Source of the DNA: Cephaloticoccus sp.
GTDB lineage: Bacteria > Verrucomicrobiota > Verrucomicrobiia > Opitutales > Opitutaceae
Assembly: GCA_030833445.1 (NCBI GenBank)
Contig: JAURHD010000012.1
Location: 1-64,000 of the forward strand
Length of the DNA stretch: 64,000 bases
Direction: 5' to 3'
The notes under the pieces are model-generated. The model was not told where the DNA came from and searched no databases. It saw only the letters and a list, made by a program, of their open reading frames with translations. The position numbers and the translations under genes are program-made. Of the stretch, positions 30,964 through 39,243 are shown in pieces; position 1 is the first letter of the stretch, and every line of letters starts with the position of its first letter.

Positions 30964-33231
30964 ATGGGACTTACTCGCAAATTCTGGGTGGCCCTCGGGC
31001 TGCTCACCACCGTGACTTCGGTTCTTGCCGATCCACTCTCGACTTCAAAGCGCATTGATTTCTATCGGGAGATATCCAGTCGCAATTTACACGGTATGGC
31101 CACGCGTTCCGATGGCCGCCTACTGGCGGGACCGGAGGTGCGCGCCCTGAAGGCAGATCTGGGCACGGATCTATTGTGGAGCCTGAGTGTGGATGAAAAT
31201 GAGCTCCTCATCGGCACAGGACCGGAGGGTAAATTGCTCGCGGTTGATCTGACCGATCCCGCGGCACCCAAGACCAAAGTGGTGCTTGAATTACCGGGCA
31301 CGCATCTGTTCAGCGTCGCGCGACTACCCAAGGATAATCTGCTGGTCGGGACTTCGCCGGACGGCGCTCTAGTGCTTGCACAGCAGGGTAAAATTCTCTC
31401 CCGGGTCAAACTGCCGGTAACATCAATCCTCGATATCAAGCTGGTGGGAACAGATGCAACCAAACCGACCGCTGCATTGGTCGCCACGGGCAGTCACGGC
31501 CAAATCTATCGGGTGGATTTGGCCAAATTTGCCAAAGCTGGCGTCGACCCTGACATCGATTTGGCCGCTGCGGGCATCGCCCTCTGGGGAGCGGTGCGTG
31601 ACGACAATGTGCGACGTTTACTCGTGTTGAATGATGGGACGGTAATCGCTGGTTCTGCACCCAAGGGAAACGTGTATCAATTTCCTGCAGAAGGTGGCGC
31701 TCCGATTTTGCTCGATGAAAACAACCATGCCGAAGTCACCGCTCTGCTGCCTTGGGACGGTGGCTTCTTCGCGGCGATAACCTTTACCAACGAAACACGG
31801 GAGACCCGGGTCAAACAGGCGAACAACAACCAACCGGCCAACCACGATGACGACAACAAGCCCAAGGAAGGATCTGAAAACAGCACAGTGGTAGTCGCAC
31901 CGACCACCCCCATCGTCACTTTTAGCGGCCGCAGTCAGCTGATCTGGTATCCCACCGGTGGTTTCCCCGAAGTGGTGGCTACGCGCATGAACACGGCGTT
32001 CTACGACTTGGCCAGTCACGAAGGCAATGTGCTGATTGCAGGAGGTGAGGAAGGTGAGTTGCTCGGCTATAATCCAGAGCAACAACGCAGCTATACCTTT
32101 GCCGGCGCCACGGCGTCCCAGGTCAACGCCATCATTCCAGCCGGAGCATCCAGTGGAAAATTCTATTTGCTCGGCAATAACCCGGGCACCCTTGAGTTGC
32201 TGGATTTCAATGATCGCGGCACGGCCACTGCAGAGACCGGCCGGCTGGACCTCAATGTGATGTCAACGGTCGGTGCCGTGCGCTTTGAGCGACCCGTGCC
32301 AATTCCGGCAGAACTGGTTAAGGTGGAACTGCGGGCCAGTTTTGGCAGTGATGAGCTGGAAGGTTGGACCGCTTGGCAAACCGCGGGCTATTGTGTTGGT
32401 GGCTGGTCAGTGGCAGGATTGCGCGGTCGCTATGTGCAGTTGCGCATTACTGCACAGGATGCCGCGGCGGAATTTGCCCGGGCCACCCTCTTTAGTTTGC
32501 CGCAAAACCGCCGGCCTCAGTTGCAAAATTTTCAAATTCTCTCGCCGAATTTCGCCCTCCTGCCGGCTCCCGCGCGGGCCGATCGTGCAGCGACTTCCCT
32601 GGCCCAAATCCTTCAAGCCAATGGCAAGAGCGAGGTGAAATCACGGGATGCGTTCTTGAACTCTGAAGTCACACCGCAACCGGGCACCCAAGTGGCTTTC
32701 TGGTCAGTGAACGACGCCGATGGAGATAACACCACCGCGACGTTTTCCATACGGGCGGCGGATGCCACGGAGTGGACCGATGTGCTGGTCAATAGTCCCG
32801 AGGATTATGCCCAGTTTGAAATCTCCCATCTGGCGGAAGGAATCTACCGAACCCGCCTCACGATTTCCGAAACCAGCCCAAGGCCATTGGATCAGCGTCT
32901 CGCCACAAGTATTGAAACGGATGACCTCATGATTGATCGCACGCCTCCGCAAATTCTTGACGTGTCCGCAATCAAACAGGGCAACGGCTGCATGATCACC
33001 GTGCATGCGCGGGATGCGCTGTCGCTGTTGCGCGGGGTTGAACTCAAGTTCAACAATGGCGCGTCGTTCGATTTGGAACAGCCCGTTGATGGCATTCTTG
33101 ATGGTCAGGAGGAAACGTTTGCCCTCGAGCTCACCGGGCAACAGTTGGATGGCAGCACGTCTGTGGAAGCGGCGGTGCTGGATGAGGCCGGCAATAGTTC
33201 CGCCCGGCGCATTTTCTTGCCGGTCAAATAA
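30964..33231 (+). CDS. Large exported beta-propeller-like protein
   Basis: 755 residues with a signal peptide (MGLTRKFWVALGLLTTVTSVLA). The first half has propeller-type blades such as LLIGTGPEGKLLAVDL, NLLVGTSPDGALVLAQ and IAGSAPKGNVYQFPAEG, then a charged Asn/Asp/Lys-rich linker near residues 280-305 (NNNQPANHDDDNKPKE). The C-terminal half is beta-rich with TINMDGTPP-like edges (MIDRTPPQILDVS), reminiscent of Ig-like repeats. It pairs with the S55 peptidase upstream. Function unknown. Confidence 0.72.
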   Translation: MGLTRKFWVALGLLTTVTSVLADPLSTSKRIDFYREISSRNLHGMATRSDGRLLAGPEVRALKADLGTDLLWSLSVDENELLIGTGPEGKLLAVDLTDPAAPKTKVVLELPGTHLFSVARLPKDNLLVGTSPDGALVLAQQGKILSRVKLPVTSILDIKLVGTDATKPTAALVATGSHGQIYRVDLAKFAKAGVDPDIDLAAAGIALWGAVRDDNVRRLLVLNDGTVIAGSAPKGNVYQFPAEGGAPILLDENNHAEVTALLPWDGGFFAAITFTNETRETRVKQANNNQPANHDDDNKPKEGSENSTVVVAPTTPIVTFSGRSQLIWYPTGGFPEVVATRMNTAFYDLASHEGNVLIAGGEEGELLGYNPEQQRSYTFAGATASQVNAIIPAGASSGKFYLLGNNPGTLELLDFNDRGTATAETGRLDLNVMSTVGAVRFERPVPIPAELVKVELRASFGSDELEGWTAWQTAGYCVGGWSVAGLRGRYVQLRITAQDAAAEFARATLFSLPQNRRPQLQNFQILSPNFALLPAPARADRAATSLAQILQANGKSEVKSRDAFLNSEVTPQPGTQVAFWSVNDADGDNTTATFSIRAADATEWTDVLVNSPEDYAQFEISHLAEGIYRTRLTISETSPRPLDQRLATSIETDDLMIDRTPPQILDVSAIKQGNGCMITVHARDALSLLRGVELKFNNGASFDLEQPVDGILDGQEETFALELTGQQLDGSTSVEAAVLDEAGNSSARRIFLPVK

Positions 33232-33250
33232 TCGGCCGGCCTGGTCCAAT

Positions 33251-33577
33251 TCAACTGATGGGAAAATCAGTGCCGCGATCCGACTCGGTGAGGGGTTTAT
33301 CCGGCAACATTGTCGCACGCACGATATGTCGAAGTCGCTCCGTCGAAACTCGCAATCGGAAGAGTCGGCGCAACAACCCGCGATTTTCCGGGTGATGCAC
33401 GAAATCAATACTGGCCGTGTAAAATTCGTGGTAGTGCGTGATCTGTCCTACCGAGCTGACGAAATCATTGTCCGCCGCCGCATAGTTACCATTCACCAGT
33501 AATATGACCGGCACCAACAGTCGGGCATGGGGATAAAAAAGCGCGGGCCCGAATATGGGTTTTGTATTGCCCATCAT
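33251..33577 (-). CDS. Doubtful 108-residue frame in a gene-poor gap
   Basis: The 489 bp between the exported protein (ends 33231) and the recombinase (ends 33721) hold no convincing gene. This minus-strand frame (MMGNTKPIFGPALFYPHARL ... HYHEFYTASIDFVHHPENRG) has protein-like composition but no known domain, and an 80-codon frame (33486-33728) overlaps it in another phase. A 165-codon plus-strand frame also crosses it. It may be the relic of one gene broken by frameshifts. The distal part (33640-33720) is A+T-rich. Confidence 0.25.
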   Translation of the reverse strand: MMGNTKPIFGPALFYPHARLLVPVILLVNGNYAAADNDFVSSVGQITHYHEFYTASIDFVHHPENRGLLRRLFRLRVSTERLRHIVRATMLPDKPLTESDRGTDFPIS

Positions 33578-33720
33578 CGATTCCGAATTTGGTGCAGTAA
33601 AGAGCGGCAGACTGCGGTGTTCCCGTGCTCATGAGGACGACTATAGGATTCTGTGAGTAGCTAATTTTCGACCAAATGCCATAGATTTCGACCAATCTCA
33701 GTAATTGCAGATAACTAATA

Positions 33721-34671
33721 TTAGGCACGCGGGTGCGCCTTGGCGTAGATCTCCTGCAGACGGGCTACACTCACATGGGTGTAGATTTGGGTGGTGGCCA
33801 GTTGCACATGACCGAGCAACTCTTGCACGAGCCGCAAATCAGCGCCCGAGTTTAGCAAATGGGTGGCGTAACTGTGCCGCAGTTTATGCGGCGTCAGATC
33901 GTGCGGCAGTTCGGCGAGGGACAAGTAACGTTTAAGCAGCAACTGAACCTGGCGGACTGGTAGACGCAGATGCCGCGACGTGATGACGATCGGCGCCGTG
34001 GGTCCGGTATCCCGGGCGTAGGTATCGCGAAACTTCACCAGCACTGTGAGGGCTACTTTCCCCAACGGGCATAGTCGCTCTTTGCGGCCTTTGCCGAGCA
34101 CCCGGGCGACGCCGGATTCGAAATCGATCGCGCCGTAATTCAGGCCGACGAGTTCGCTGACCCGCAGGCCACCGCCATAGAGCAATTCCATGACCAGCCG
34201 GTCGCGCCAAGCGGTAAAGCCGTCGATGGATTCATTTTCAAGCAATCGCAACGGGCCGGTCAGCAGGCGCTTCATCTGTTCTTCGGTGAGAAATTTAGGC
34301 AGTCGTTTCTCCAGTTTTGGCAGCGGGATCCCCGTGAATGGATTGCGCCGGATCCGTCCGCGCAGGAGCCAAAATTTCATGAAGGCACGCAGGCCGGATA
34401 CGTGATTATGCAGCGTGCGACGACCGTAGCGTCGCTGCGCTTCAATCACGAAGTCACGCAACATCCGGCTGTCGAGTTCACCCAAACCGATCGTCCACAA
34501 ATCTGCTTGCACCAGCCACCGATAGAAATCCTCGAAGGCCTGTCGGTAGTTGCGGACCGTGTAGGCGGAATAGCGTTTCTCCTTCGCCAGATAATCGGCG
34601 AAAGGCTGCCACCATTCCTGCAGTACGCTTTCAGGAATTTCGGGTATGGTTGGCGGGGTGCTGTTCGACAT
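33721..34671 (-). CDS. Tyrosine recombinase XerC/XerD
   Basis: 316 residues from ATG 34671. The N-terminal SAM-like core-binding domain (WWQPFADYLAKEKRYSAYTV) is followed by the catalytic domain with Arg in GGLRVSELVGLNYG, Lys in LGKGRKERL, the HxxR box in HKLRHSYATHLL, the GH motif ELLGHVQLATT and the nucleophile Tyr in QIYTHV. It acts at dif to resolve chromosome dimers. XerC versus XerD cannot be decided. Its start lies inside the 3' end of mazG (41-nt overlap). Confidence 0.92.
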   Translation of the reverse strand: MSNSTPPTIPEIPESVLQEWWQPFADYLAKEKRYSAYTVRNYRQAFEDFYRWLVQADLWTIGLGELDSRMLRDFVIEAQRRYGRRTLHNHVSGLRAFMKFWLLRGRIRRNPFTGIPLPKLEKRLPKFLTEEQMKRLLTGPLRLLENESIDGFTAWRDRLVMELLYGGGLRVSELVGLNYGAIDFESGVARVLGKGRKERLCPLGKVALTVLVKFRDTYARDTGPTAPIVITSRHLRLPVRQVQLLLKRYLSLAELPHDLTPHKLRHSYATHLLNSGADLRLVQELLGHVQLATTQIYTHVSVARLQEIYAKAHPRA

Positions 34672-35308
34672 CGTGCATGATCCGATTCGTGGTGAGACGC
34701 AGGGCCGCTTCCGGATCGAGGCCCTTTTGTCGGGCGGCCGCGGCAAGTTCAAACAAGGCCTGCCCGAGACTCGTTTCATCCAGTCCAGCGGCCAACTGGG
34801 TAATTCGTGCACGATCCACGGCGGTGACGCCTTCGTAGTGCTTCTTTTCCACCTGTTTCCAAACCGCCTCGGCAAACATCAAGGCGGGCAGACGCAGGGG
34901 TTGTGGCTTGAAAAGCCCGCTCTCGGTTTTACCTGCATCCAGTTTTTCCCGGGCCTTGATTTGATCCCATTGATGCAGGACTTGATCGGATGTCTCCAAC
35001 GCACCCTCGCCAAACACGTGCGGATGGCGGCGGACCAATTTTTCGTTCACTTCCCGGGCAACAGCCTCGAGATCAAAATGACCGGCCTCCTCGGCCAGTT
35101 GGGCGTGAAAGAGAACCTGGATCAATACGTCGCCCAGTTCCTCCCGCATGTGTGGCATGTCCAGCTGATCAATGGTCTCGATCAATTCGCTGACCTCATC
35201 GATCAGACAACGTACCAGACTGGCGTGCGTTTGCTCCTGATCCCACGGGCAGCCCCCGGGGGCCCGCAGGCGGGCGATTGTCGCACGAAGTTCATCCATG
35301 GCTTCCAT
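34631..35308 (-). CDS. mazG: Nucleoside triphosphate pyrophosphohydrolase MazG
   Basis: 225 residues from ATG 35308 (MEAMDELRATIARLRAPGGC). CPWDQEQTHASL and the EExxE-type motif EVSELIETID / REELGDVLIQVLFHA mark the MazG fold, here twice-repeated in the usual bacterial arrangement. It hydrolyses non-canonical and excess NTPs. The 3' end overlaps xerC/D by 41 nt. It is divergent from trpC. Confidence 0.93.
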   Translation of the reverse strand: MEAMDELRATIARLRAPGGCPWDQEQTHASLVRCLIDEVSELIETIDQLDMPHMREELGDVLIQVLFHAQLAEEAGHFDLEAVAREVNEKLVRRHPHVFGEGALETSDQVLHQWDQIKAREKLDAGKTESGLFKPQPLRLPALMFAEAVWKQVEKKHYEGVTAVDRARITQLAAGLDETSLGQALFELAAAARQKGLDPEAALRLTTNRIMHDVEQHPANHTRNS

Positions 35309-35411
35309 ATCAGCTATGGCCGCAAGAAGGCGGAGAAATCGCAAAAGGAAAAGCAGCGTGATGCAGGAATGTTTCTTGCGCCGTTCCCTGCAGTTTGCGG
35401 CTATTCTCGCG

Positions 35412-36212
35412 ATGGCAGACAAACTCACCGAGATTATGGCCTGGAAGCGGCACGAAATCGCACCCTTGGTGCGACCGGTCATGCTGGACGAATTGTCCAT
35501 GCTGCAGGCCGCACTTCCGCCTCTACCCTCCTTTGCCAAAGCCCTGCGGCGCACCGATGGGCAGCTTGCAGTCATCGCGGAAATCAAGCGACGGTCTCCG
35601 TCGGCCGGTGCCATCGCCGAAACCATTGCCGCTCCAGATCAAGCGCTGAAATACCGGGCGGCTGGTGCCAGTGCCCTCTCCGTGTTGACGGATACCAAGT
35701 TTTTCGGCGGTGAATTGGCCGATTTGCAGGCCGTGACCGCGCTGTTCAAGTTGCAACCGCCAGCCGTGCCATGCCTGCGGAAGGATTTTATGGTCCACCC
35801 GATTCAGGTGATTCAGGCCCGCGAGGCCGGCGCCAGTGCCATTCTGATCATTGTCCGCGCGTTGACGGATGATGAGATCAAGCCTTTGCACGAGGCCGCT
35901 ACGGCGGCGGGTCTAGCCGCCTTGTTTGAGATTCATAACGAACCCGATTTGGAACGTGCCGTGCGGCATGGAGCCAAAATCATCGGCGTGAATAATCGCG
36001 ATCTCGCCATCTTCAAGACCGATCTGACGATCAGTGAACGACTCATTCCTCAATTTCCCCGCGATGTGATTGCGGTGAGTGAGAGTGGCATTTTCAATGT
36101 CGCAGACGCTGCGCGAGCGCGAGCCGCTGGGGCCCATGCTGTGCTGGTCGGCGAGGCCTTGATGAAGGCGTCGGACACCCGGGCACTCCTGCAAGCTTTG
36201 GCCACCGCCTGA
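35412..36212 (+). CDS. trpC: Indole-3-glycerol phosphate synthase
   Basis: 266 residues from ATG 35412. TIM-barrel blocks AEIKRRSPSAG (catalytic Lys), LRKDFMVH, IGVNNRDLAIF and VSESGIF are complete. It performs the ring closure in tryptophan synthesis. It stands apart from other trp genes, next to an acetyltransferase that begins 2 bp after its stop. Confidence 0.96.
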   Translation: MADKLTEIMAWKRHEIAPLVRPVMLDELSMLQAALPPLPSFAKALRRTDGQLAVIAEIKRRSPSAGAIAETIAAPDQALKYRAAGASALSVLTDTKFFGGELADLQAVTALFKLQPPAVPCLRKDFMVHPIQVIQAREAGASAILIIVRALTDDEIKPLHEAATAAGLAALFEIHNEPDLERAVRHGAKIIGVNNRDLAIFKTDLTISERLIPQFPRDVIAVSESGIFNVADAARARAAGAHAVLVGEALMKASDTRALLQALATA

Positions 36213-36213
36213 T

Positions 36214-36702
36214 ATGGAACTGCAACTCCAGCCCATGTCGGATCAGGACTACACCGACTGGCTGGCCGATATCATTCCGGAATACGCCCAGGAGAAAGTG
36301 GCGAATGGCACATGGATCGAAGCCGAGTCGCTCCAAAAGTCCCGCGAATCGATCAACTCCCTGCTGCCGCAAGGGATGACCACCGAAAATCACTATTTGT
36401 TCAGCCTCAGATTGAGTGAAAGCGACGAGCGGGTCGGGTTCCTCTGGATTGGCCGTTATGAACAAGCGGCCTACCTTTACGATATCTCCATCGTGAAGGC
36501 CCACCGGCGAAAAGGTTACGGTCGGCAAGCCATGCAGCTCTTGGAGATCGCGGCGGCTCAGCACGGATTTGATCAAATTTCACTTCACGTTTTTGGTGAG
36601 AACCGGATCGCGCGGGAACTCTATCTCTCCGTCGGTTATGTAATCACCGATCTGACCATGCGCAAAAAACTGCCGGCGCCAAAACAGACGGCCGGCAGTT
36701 GA
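36214..36702 (+). CDS. GNAT family N-acetyltransferase
   Basis: 162 residues. The acetyl-CoA-binding motif is seen in YLYDISIVKAHRRKGYGRQA and the C-terminal LHVFGENRIARELYLSVGY. Start is 2 bp after trpC. Substrate unknown. The last 35 bp also carry a terminator for the opposing mscS gene. Confidence 0.9.
   Translation: MELQLQPMSDQDYTDWLADIIPEYAQEKVANGTWIEAESLQKSRESINSLLPQGMTTENHYLFSLRLSESDERVGFLWIGRYEQAAYLYDISIVKAHRRKGYGRQAMQLLEIAAAQHGFDQISLHVFGENRIARELYLSVGYVITDLTMRKKLPAPKQTAGS
36664..36700 (-). terminator. Terminator for mscS inside the 3' end of the acetyltransferase gene
   Basis: Minus-strand hairpin with 10-bp arms AACTGCCGGC / GCCGGCAGTT and a 13-base loop, followed by six T. It overlaps the last codons and stop of the convergent acetyltransferase gene. 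Confidence 0.82.
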
Positions 36703-36719
36703 AGTAAACTCTGCGGCGC

Positions 36720-37577
36720 TCAGGCGCTGTTCTGGCCAACGGCGTGCAAATGCACGTCGCGCTGTGGGAATGGGATCGAGCAACCGGCACTTTCGATGGC
36801 CGTTTTTACCTTCTCATTCAGATCCATCTTGGTGGTGAGAAAGTCCGTCCGCTTGACCCAAGGCCAGACAATCAGATTCACGCTGCTGTCAGCCAGCTCC
36901 ATCACGCCGACTATGGGCGCCGGATCCTTGAGTATGCGCTCATCGGCATGGAGGACTTCCCAGATCACCTTCTTGGCCACACTGATGTCGTCATCGTAGG
37001 CAATGCCAAAGGTCAGGTCGATGCGGCGGGTATCCTTGGCGGCGAAGTTCGTGATGCTGCCATCGGTTATCTTCGCGTTGGGCACAATCACGGCCAGGTT
37101 GTCGGGGGTGCGCAGATTGGTGGTAAAAATGGATATTTCCTCGACGATTCCCTTAATTCCTCCGGCATCGATGAAGTCGCCGATTTTGAAGGGACGGAAG
37201 ATGATGATCATCACCCCGGCGGCGAAATTGGCCAGGGAACCCTGCAGGGCCAGACCGACGGCCAGACCGGCGGCACCGATGATTGCAACCAGTGACGTGG
37301 TGCGGATGCCCAGCATATCCAACGACGCCATGATCACGATCAGAAGTAGCAGCACGTAGCTGATCTTGGTCACGAATCGGTTGAGCGTGGGCTCCAATTT
37401 GGCTTTTTCCAAGGCGCGGGAAATAGCGCCACTGATCAGGCGGGCGAGCCATTTGCCAATCACAAAGATGACCAGGGCGCCGAGCAACTTGATGCCAAAG
37501 GCCAGGCCCTCGGTGGCAAGCCACACTTGAACGCTGTCCCACGTCGTTTGCAGAGATGCAGTGTCTATTGTGTCCAT
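36720..37577 (-). CDS. Small-conductance mechanosensitive channel MscS-type
   Basis: 285 residues, the canonical MscS length. The pore helix is rich in Ala/Gly (VAIIGAAGLAVGLALQGSLANFAAG), followed by the conserved FRPFKIGDFID and the beta domain. It opens under membrane tension to release solutes. Terminated by the hairpin in the convergent acetyltransferase gene. Confidence 0.94.
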   Translation of the reverse strand: MDTIDTASLQTTWDSVQVWLATEGLAFGIKLLGALVIFVIGKWLARLISGAISRALEKAKLEPTLNRFVTKISYVLLLLIVIMASLDMLGIRTTSLVAIIGAAGLAVGLALQGSLANFAAGVMIIIFRPFKIGDFIDAGGIKGIVEEISIFTTNLRTPDNLAVIVPNAKITDGSITNFAAKDTRRIDLTFGIAYDDDISVAKKVIWEVLHADERILKDPAPIVGVMELADSSVNLIVWPWVKRTDFLTTKMDLNEKVKTAIESAGCSIPFPQRDVHLHAVGQNSA

Positions 37578-37667
37578 GGGTTTAGCCTAGCCATAGGCGA
37601 CTCCATGGGTCAACACCGCGACCGGCACGTTTGACCTTGGCGAAAATTCATTCAGTGTAGCAGGCAG

Positions 37668-38498
37668 ATGCCACTATCACCTAACGAAACCCGTGAACTC
37701 TTGACCCGCCTGGGTCACTCGCCGCGCCGGTTTCTGGGGCAAAATTTCCTGGTCGATGGCAATATCGTGCGGAAGTCCATCGAACTCGCCGAGGTTACGG
37801 CAGCGGATACGGTCGTGGAGATCGGACCCGGCTTGGGCACACTGACCCAAGCGCTCCTGGAGACGGGGGCTACGGTGTGGGCCATAGAAAAGGATCAGAC
37901 TCTCCATCATCATTTGGAGAATACGATCAATGCGAACGGTCGGTTTCACTTGCAGGAAGGTGATGCCGTGGAGCACCCACTTGCGTCGCTGCCGGCAGAA
38001 ACTGAATCCTTCAAGATCGTCGCAAACTTGCCCTATGCGATTTCAACGCCGTGGATGGATGGGGTGTTAAGCGGGGCCTTGCCGGATCGCATGGTGTTGA
38101 TGCTTCAGTTGGAGGCTGCGGAACGTTATGCCGCGACACATGGTTCCAAGACGTTTGGTGCCATCTCCATTTTCCTGCAGTCTGCCTACAATATCGCTCC
38201 GGGGCATCGCGTGGCGGCTAATTGTTTCCACCCGCGACCGGATGTAGATTCCTGCCTGTTGAATCTGGTGCGACGTCCCCGTCCGATCATCTTCAAAACC
38301 TCGGCCAAGGCCTTGGTGCGCGGGTGTTTTCAACAACGCCGCAAGCAGCTGGGGGCCCTACTGCGCGGCCGCCTGCCGGATGACGGCCGGGCATGGCTGG
38401 CACAAATCACCGCACAGGGCTATTCTGAGAAATCCCGCCCTGAGCAAATCCCTGTCACACTTTGGCAGGAATTGGCGCTTCATCCATCGCTGACTTGA
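37668..38498 (+). CDS. rsmA: 16S rRNA dimethyladenosine methyltransferase KsgA
   Basis: 276 residues. RRFLGQNFLVDGNIVRKSIE, the SAM motif VVEIGPGLGTLTQALLETG and the catalytic NLPYAIST are diagnostic. It dimethylates two adjacent adenosines in the 3' hairpin of 16S rRNA. Confidence 0.96.
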   Translation: MPLSPNETRELLTRLGHSPRRFLGQNFLVDGNIVRKSIELAEVTAADTVVEIGPGLGTLTQALLETGATVWAIEKDQTLHHHLENTINANGRFHLQEGDAVEHPLASLPAETESFKIVANLPYAISTPWMDGVLSGALPDRMVLMLQLEAAERYAATHGSKTFGAISIFLQSAYNIAPGHRVAANCFHPRPDVDSCLLNLVRRPRPIIFKTSAKALVRGCFQQRRKQLGALLRGRLPDDGRAWLAQITAQGYSEKSRPEQIPVTLWQELALHPSLT

Positions 38499-38529
38499 AA
38501 CTTGGGCAGAATACCCTACTTTACCTCTA

Positions 38530-39192
38530 ATGATTCGCACAGTCTTCGTCCTGCCAACCTTACTGTTGCTCAGTGCCGTTATGGCCTACGCCCAGTCGAC
38601 CCCGGGGTTAGTTGGACGGGTAGATGATCGGACTTACATTTCGCCAGGTGGAGTCTATCGGGTGCGCGTTCCCGTGCTGCCAGAACTTGGCGGGACGATC
38701 TCCGATACCGGTAATGTCGTGGTCTTTCGTGATGACTACAATGTGCATGTGAGCATTGGCTCGTTTCCGCTGGATGCCACCCAACGTTGGGAACTGTCCA
38801 CTCGCGGCCTCAAGGATTACCTGCCGGCTTTCTTTGCCAGTTTGGTGATGCCCGATTTTCAAAAGATGTTTCCCGGCACCCATATCGAAAGCGGGGTCTA
38901 TCTACCCAACTTTCTCGGCGGCTCATTGCTCTGCTACACCCTGCTACCCGGAGGATCAATGTTTGTGGCTGAGCTCGGTGACATTCAACCCAGCGGAGGT
39001 CCCCCAGTCGCTAAACGCGGCAACCTTATCTTCATGCAGAATCATGTGGTCTATGTGATCAGTATCGAACTGGCGGAACGCAGTCTGGAAGGTGCCCTCT
39101 ACAACAAGACCACCGAACAGGAGAATACCATTTTACGCAGTCGATTGAATGATGTCGTCAGCACGATGGAGTTCGCGGTGCCCAACGAATAA
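38530..39192 (+). CDS. Secreted protein of unknown function
   Basis: 220 residues with a signal peptide (MIRTVFVLPTLLLLSAVMAYA). The rest is predicted beta-rich with no known domain. It follows rsmA by 31 bp and is likely co-transcribed. Its stop is next to a terminator hairpin. Confidence 0.65.
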   Translation: MIRTVFVLPTLLLLSAVMAYAQSTPGLVGRVDDRTYISPGGVYRVRVPVLPELGGTISDTGNVVVFRDDYNVHVSIGSFPLDATQRWELSTRGLKDYLPAFFASLVMPDFQKMFPGTHIESGVYLPNFLGGSLLCYTLLPGGSMFVAELGDIQPSGGPPVAKRGNLIFMQNHVVYVISIELAERSLEGALYNKTTEQENTILRSRLNDVVSTMEFAVPNE

Positions 39193-39219
39193 AAAACCCC
39201 GGCCAAGTGACCGGGGTTT
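39191..39219. terminator. Rho-independent terminator (mainly for the GH4 gene)
   Basis: Stem AACCCCGG / CCGGGGTT, with AAACCCCGG (39194-39202) and CCGGGGTTT (39211-39219) as arms. The strong T run (six) is on the minus strand, so it chiefly ends the GH4 transcript; the plus-strand T run is short. Confidence 0.85.
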
Positions 39220-39243
39220 GCGGGATCCGACCACGAGTTCGGA

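Noticed and set aside
33005-33502. 165-codon plus-strand frame after the exported protein
   Set aside because: Its first part overlaps the end of the exported protein in another phase and the rest has no start context or domain.
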